DNA of 64,000 nucleotides, taken from Opisthocomus hoazin. Lineage: Eukaryota > Chordata > Aves > Opisthocomiformes > Opisthocomidae. The stretch is from assembly GCF_030867145.1 (NCBI RefSeq), contig NC_134443.1:3844001-3908000 (forward strand). The letters are read 5' to 3'. Shown piece after piece: positions 54,800 to 64,000 of this stretch (its first letter is position 1; every line of letters starts with the position of its first letter). Under the pieces are notes generated by a model. That model saw only the letters and a program-made list of their open reading frames with translations, was not told the DNA's origin and searched no databases. The position numbers were made by a program, and so were the translations under genes.

Positions 54800-55065
54800 G
54801 CCCCCTCGTACCCCACTGCTCCCTCCTCCTCATCATCCCTGCCTGTCGCCCCCAACCCTCCTCCTCCTCCTCATCCCTTCCTGTCCCCTCCAACCCTCCT
54901 CCTCCTCTTCATCTCTGCCAGTCCCCCCCAACCCTCCTCCTCCTCATCCCTTCCTGTCCCCCCCAACCCTCCTCCTCCTCTTCATCCCTGCCTGTCCCCT
55001 CCAACCCTCCTCCTCCTCATCCCTTCCTGTCCCCTCCACCCCTCCCGACCCCTCCATGCCAGCCC
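54800..55065. repeat. Pyrimidine-rich repeat upstream of ADAMTS4
   Basis: Five or so copies of a 50-60 bp unit built from ccaaccctcctcctcctcat and cccttcctgtcccc. Almost pure C/T on the plus strand, a candidate for triplex formation. Confidence 0.85.
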
Positions 55066-55679
55066 ATCCCCTCCCTGTGTCCGCTCTTCCCAGCAGGGCC
55101 ACCGGCTGTGTCACACCCCGAGTCACCTCCTGGCCCCCCGCCTGGCTGCATCCTGCTTCCTCCCTTCTCGGAACAGGGGCTGGGCCCGGACGTCCTTCCT
55201 GCCCTGGCACCCCCCGGCACCCCCGTCTTGGGGTGCCCTGCGCGGCCCCGGGGGCTGCTGTGCCGGTGCTGTCCCCGCCATCCCCGGGACAACAACGGGG
55301 TGACGCGGCCTGGCACAAAGGGACCTGGCAGCACCCAGCGCTGCTGCACAAAGGGCCTCTGTGCCGGTGCCGCAGCGGTGCTCAGCCGCACTCTTGGGAC
55401 CCCTGTATGCTCGGGAGCAGTGCTGCCGGCGGGGTGCGGAGCCCACCTGGAGCCCACCATGGCCCTGGCACCTGCCGCTGCCGGCACAGGCAGCAGCCAC
55501 TGCCACAGCCAGCGGCCACCGGAGCCGGCATCCCAAGGGCCGCGGCATCCGCTGGCTGCAGCATCTGGCACAGGCAGCGTCCCTGGGGTCTGACATCTGC
55601 TCTGGCCGACATCCCCCGCCGCTGGCACCTGCCCCGGTGCAGCATCTGCTGCCTCCGGCGTCCCTCAGCTCCGGCATCT

Positions 55680-55940
55680 TCCGGCTCAGGCACCCCCTGG
55701 CTCCAGCATCCCCCAGCTCCTGTATCCTCCCAGCTCCAGCATCCCCCGCTCCTGTATCCCCCCAGATCCAGTATCCCCAGCTCCAGTATCCTCCAGCTCC
55801 AGTATGCCCCCAGCTCCAGTATCCCCCAGCTCCAGTATCCCCCAGCTCCTGTATCCCCCCGGATCCAGTATCCCCAGCTCCTGTATCCCCCCAGCTCCAG
55901 TATCCCCCAGCTCCTGTATCCCCCCAGCTCCATCCTCCCC
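55680..55940. repeat. 15-bp tandem repeat in the ADAMTS4-NDUFS2 spacer
   Basis: About seventeen units of cccagctccagtatc, with the variants cccagctcctgtatc and cccagatccagtatc. The rest of the divergent spacer 54530-56830 shows no recognisable exon. Confidence 0.85.
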
Positions 55941-56836
55941 ACAGGTCTGGGGTCAGGGCCGTGGGGCACCCTCGGGTGCTGGGGGGGGTGGTCAGTGCAG
56001 GGGGCTCCTCCTGACTCAGCCTCCCCACCCAGGGCCAGATCCAGCCCCAGCAGCACGGCCCTGCGCGGGGGGGGCCCAGCAGCCAACATCTGGACGGCAT
56101 CACCGCGCGCAGCCACCGTGACTCACGCCGGGTCGGAACAGCCGTGACGCGGGGGTCGGGCGGCCGCTGGCGTCACCGTGGCCAGTGACGCAGGGCGAGG
56201 CCGCGGGAGCTGGCGTGACCCCATGGCTGTGGGGTCATGGCGGGGGGGACAGGGGACATGGGGGTCCTGGCACGGAAGGGTGGTCCCCGTGTCCCCCAGG
56301 AGCGGGGCAAACCCAGATGCCGGAGCCAGGGAATCCCCCAGCGGGGGGGGCTAGGGGCGCAGCCTGGCCACAGGACAATATTGGCGTCCCCCCCAGCACC
56401 CCCAGGGCGCCCTGGCACCCATCGTCCCCCCCAGCACCCGCACGGGACACTGCGGGTGTCACAGGAGGGGACAGAGCCCACCTCCGGCTGCAGCGGTCCC
56501 CGAGCGTGAGGGGCTGGGGACCCGCGACCCCCCGCCATCACGCTGGGACGGGACACACCGCTCCTCCCTCACCCGGCTGGCCCTGTCCCCTCCGCCCTGT
56601 CCCTCCGCCCGGTCCCCTGGTTCCCTCTGGGCACCGCCCTGTCGCCCCGTCCCCCTGTCCCCTCCATCCCCTCTCCCCTCTGTCCCTGTCTCCATCCGTG
56701 TCCCCATCCCTGTCCCTTCCACCCTTCTCCCCTTTGTCCCTGTCTCCTCCGCCCCTGTTCTTGTCCCCATCCCTGTCCCCCCCCGTCCCCATCCCCACGG
56801 GACCGCCCCGTCCCGCTGCCGGCCTCTGCCCGGCAC

Positions 56837-56925
56837 AAAGATGGCGGCGTCCCCCAGGGGCCGTTTCGCGACTGTTTCCCTTAGTAAAGATGGCGGCGGA
56901 GCTGCCCACAGCCAATATGGCGGCG
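56837..56925 (+). promoter_or_regulatory. ATGGCGGCG (YY1) array upstream of NDUFS2
   Basis: ATGGCGGCG occurs at 56841, 56889 and 56917, each preceded by an A-rich triplet, and again as the NDUFS2 start codon at 57016. The 16-mer agtaaagatggcggcg (56883-56898) is shared exactly with the UFC1 promoter. A multi-site YY1 promoter is the simplest reading. Confidence 0.6.
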
Positions 56926-57015
56926 CGGCTTCTCCTGCCCTTCCTCACGCGGCGCGTGGCCCCGCCCCCCGCGGCGGCGAGGGCGGGGCGGCGCACGCGC
57001 AGTGCCAAGGGCAAG

Positions 57016-62601
<5,586 letters not shown>

Positions 62602-62705
62602 GGCAGCATCCTCGGCTGGTCCCACGGCGCCTGTCTCCTGCTGCGTGTGCTGCTTCGGGCGCGGGGAGCCCGCGGCCCCCCGCACCCCCTTCCTCGTCTG
62701 AGTCA

Positions 62706-62711
62706 AATAAA
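62706..62711 (+). terminator. Poly(A) signal of NDUFS2
   Basis: AATAAA about 105 bases after the stop codon. FCER1G begins about 500 bases further on in the same direction. Confidence 0.8.
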
Positions 62712-63225
62712 GACTAAACCGGGTCCCGGCTGTCCAGCGCCTCTGTCCCCGCCGCAGCCCTGCTCCTCGGCCGAGCCCCTGGAGCCCTGCTCTTCCTCCC
62801 TGTCCTGTGTGAGGCTCGTGGTCGGGAGCTTCCCCTTGCCGTGATCACCGCCCTGCCCGGCTGCGGGGAGCCCGGAGGGACCCCGGCTTTGGGCGCTGCC
62901 GGCACTGCAGCCTGGGGGCCTTCCCCAGCAGCCCCCACCCCCCGGGGCTGGCGGTGCCCCCGCAGCCCCCCGGTGGCCGCAGTAGGGCTGGGGTGGGTGG
63001 CGTTTGGGGACAGCTCGCCGGCCCCTTGAGCAACATCTGCGCTGCCCTTTGCCGGAAGAGGGGACGGCGGCGCTGGCCGGTTCCCCGGTGTGGCCGGGGC
63101 TGGAGGAGGGGGGAAGCAAAGCGAGGGCGGCGCGAGCCGGCGGGGAGGAAGGCGCTGGCTCTGCCGTCGCTGACTCCGGTGCGATAGCCCCGCTGTGCCG
63201 GACCCGGTTTAGGCCAGGGCGAGCG

Positions 63226-63922
63226 ATGGGCGCCCACCTGCTGCTGGCCGCTGCCCTGCTGCTGCTGCGGACCCCGGCGGCAGGTGGGGACGGGGAGCGG
63301 CTGGGTGGGCACATGGCTGTCAGGCTGGCTCCCTCGGCGGCCCCCCCGCCCCTTTGGGACAAGCTGTGATCCCTCGAAGCCCCCCCGGGGTGCTCGTGGC
63401 GCAGAGGGGCACCCCGGGGTGAGTGGCGGTGGGCTCTGCGGCTCTCCGGTGCTGCCCGCGCCTCCCCGGCACCGCGCACCCTCACCAGCGCGCGGAGAGG
63501 GGCGACGCCTGGAGCCGGCTCTCGGCAGCCAGGACCGGTGCAGGATCCGTCCCCGGGCGGTGCTGACCCGGGGACCCCTCCCGCCCCCCCCTCCTCCCCA
63601 GAGGCGCTGATGGAGCCGGAGCTCTGCTACGTGCTGGATGCCATCCTCTTCCTCTACGGCATCGTCCTCACCGTCCTCTATTGCCGCCTCAAGGTGAGCA
63701 CCGGGGTCCCCCTCTCTTGGGGACCCAGCTAAAGCCCCAGGGGCCCCAGGGAGGCCGCAGTGGGAGCCCCGGGGTTGCCCCACCCACCCGGGGGCTTTTT
63801 CCTTTTCTTATTTCTTTTTCTTTTTCTTTCTTTTCTTCTTTTTTTTTTTCACTTTTGGGCACCCCCTCGCCCCCCTGCAGTTCCTGGCTCGTCGAGCATC
63901 GCAGCAAGAAGCCAGCAAGGAG
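63226..63922 (+). CDS. FCER1G: FCER1G, Fc receptor gamma chain (5' part)
   Basis: Three exons lie in the window (63226-63283, 63602-63693, 63881-63922), giving the first 64 residues in frame. The rest, including the ITAM, lies beyond the right edge. FCER1G is the disulfide-linked homodimeric signalling chain of Fc receptors and related immune receptors. Signal peptide [20 protein letters not shown] is followed by a very short ectodomain ([10 protein letters not shown], with the dimer cysteine) and the transmembrane segment [20 protein letters not shown], nearly identical to human and with the essential Asp. Then comes a basic juxtamembrane stretch, [14 protein letters not shown]. It follows NDUFS2 as in human. 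Confidence 0.93.
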
Positions 63923-64000
63923 GTAACGGCGCTGGGGGCTCTGGGGCTGGGGTACCCCGGGAGGGATGAGCCCCCCATCCGACACCCCTCCCCAAATGGT

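Noticed and set aside
55680-55940. Regular short repeats resembling a CRISPR array
   Set aside because: Units are contiguous with no unique spacers, in a vertebrate nuclear locus; it is a simple tandem repeat.

Overview
The window is a compact, GC-rich piece of a vertebrate genome, almost certainly avian and probably from a gene-dense microchromosome. Fifteen protein-coding genes lie in 64 kb, with short introns, many C/G-rich minisatellites and several CpG-island promoters. All fifteen are recognisable by conserved protein sequence. Fourteen are complete, and FCER1G runs off the right edge. I joined exons by hand from GT/AG sites and reading-frame phase; every complete model keeps frame, and most match the length of the human protein (SDHC 169 aa, MPZ 248 aa, PPOX 477 aa). 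Comparisons with human proteins and human gene order are from memory.

Layout, left to right: 1-2281 no gene seen; VSIG8 (+); CFAP126/Flattop (+); SDHC (-), about 10 kb and unusually AT-rich for this window; MPZ (+); PCP4L1 (-); NR1I3/CXR (+); TOMM40L (-); APOA2 (+); UFC1 (+); USP21 (+); PPOX (+); B4GALT3 (-); ADAMTS4 (-); NDUFS2 (+); FCER1G (+, 5' part). This is the human 1q23.3 gene set, but the UFC1-FCER1G block is inverted relative to the APOA2-CFAP126 block, and VSIG8 sits directly beside CFAP126.

The genes do not form one pathway. They include mitochondrial components (SDHC of complex II, NDUFS2 of complex I, PPOX of haem synthesis, the TOM40-like pore TOMM40L), two Ig-superfamily membrane proteins (VSIG8, MPZ), a ubiquitin-like conjugating enzyme and a deubiquitinase (UFC1, USP21), the xenobiotic receptor NR1I3, apolipoprotein A-II, a Golgi galactosyltransferase, an aggrecanase and an immune-receptor signalling chain.

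I found no self-contained new system, mobile element, CRISPR array or viral fossil. The points most worth following up are: an ADAMTS4 first exon reduced to signal peptide, cysteine switch and furin site, with most of the prodomain missing; a conserved stop-codon read-through extension of MPZ; a U12-type intron and a possible alternative coding first exon in USP21; TISU start sites on SDHC and NDUFS2; and a tandem repeat that copies a USP21 splice donor.
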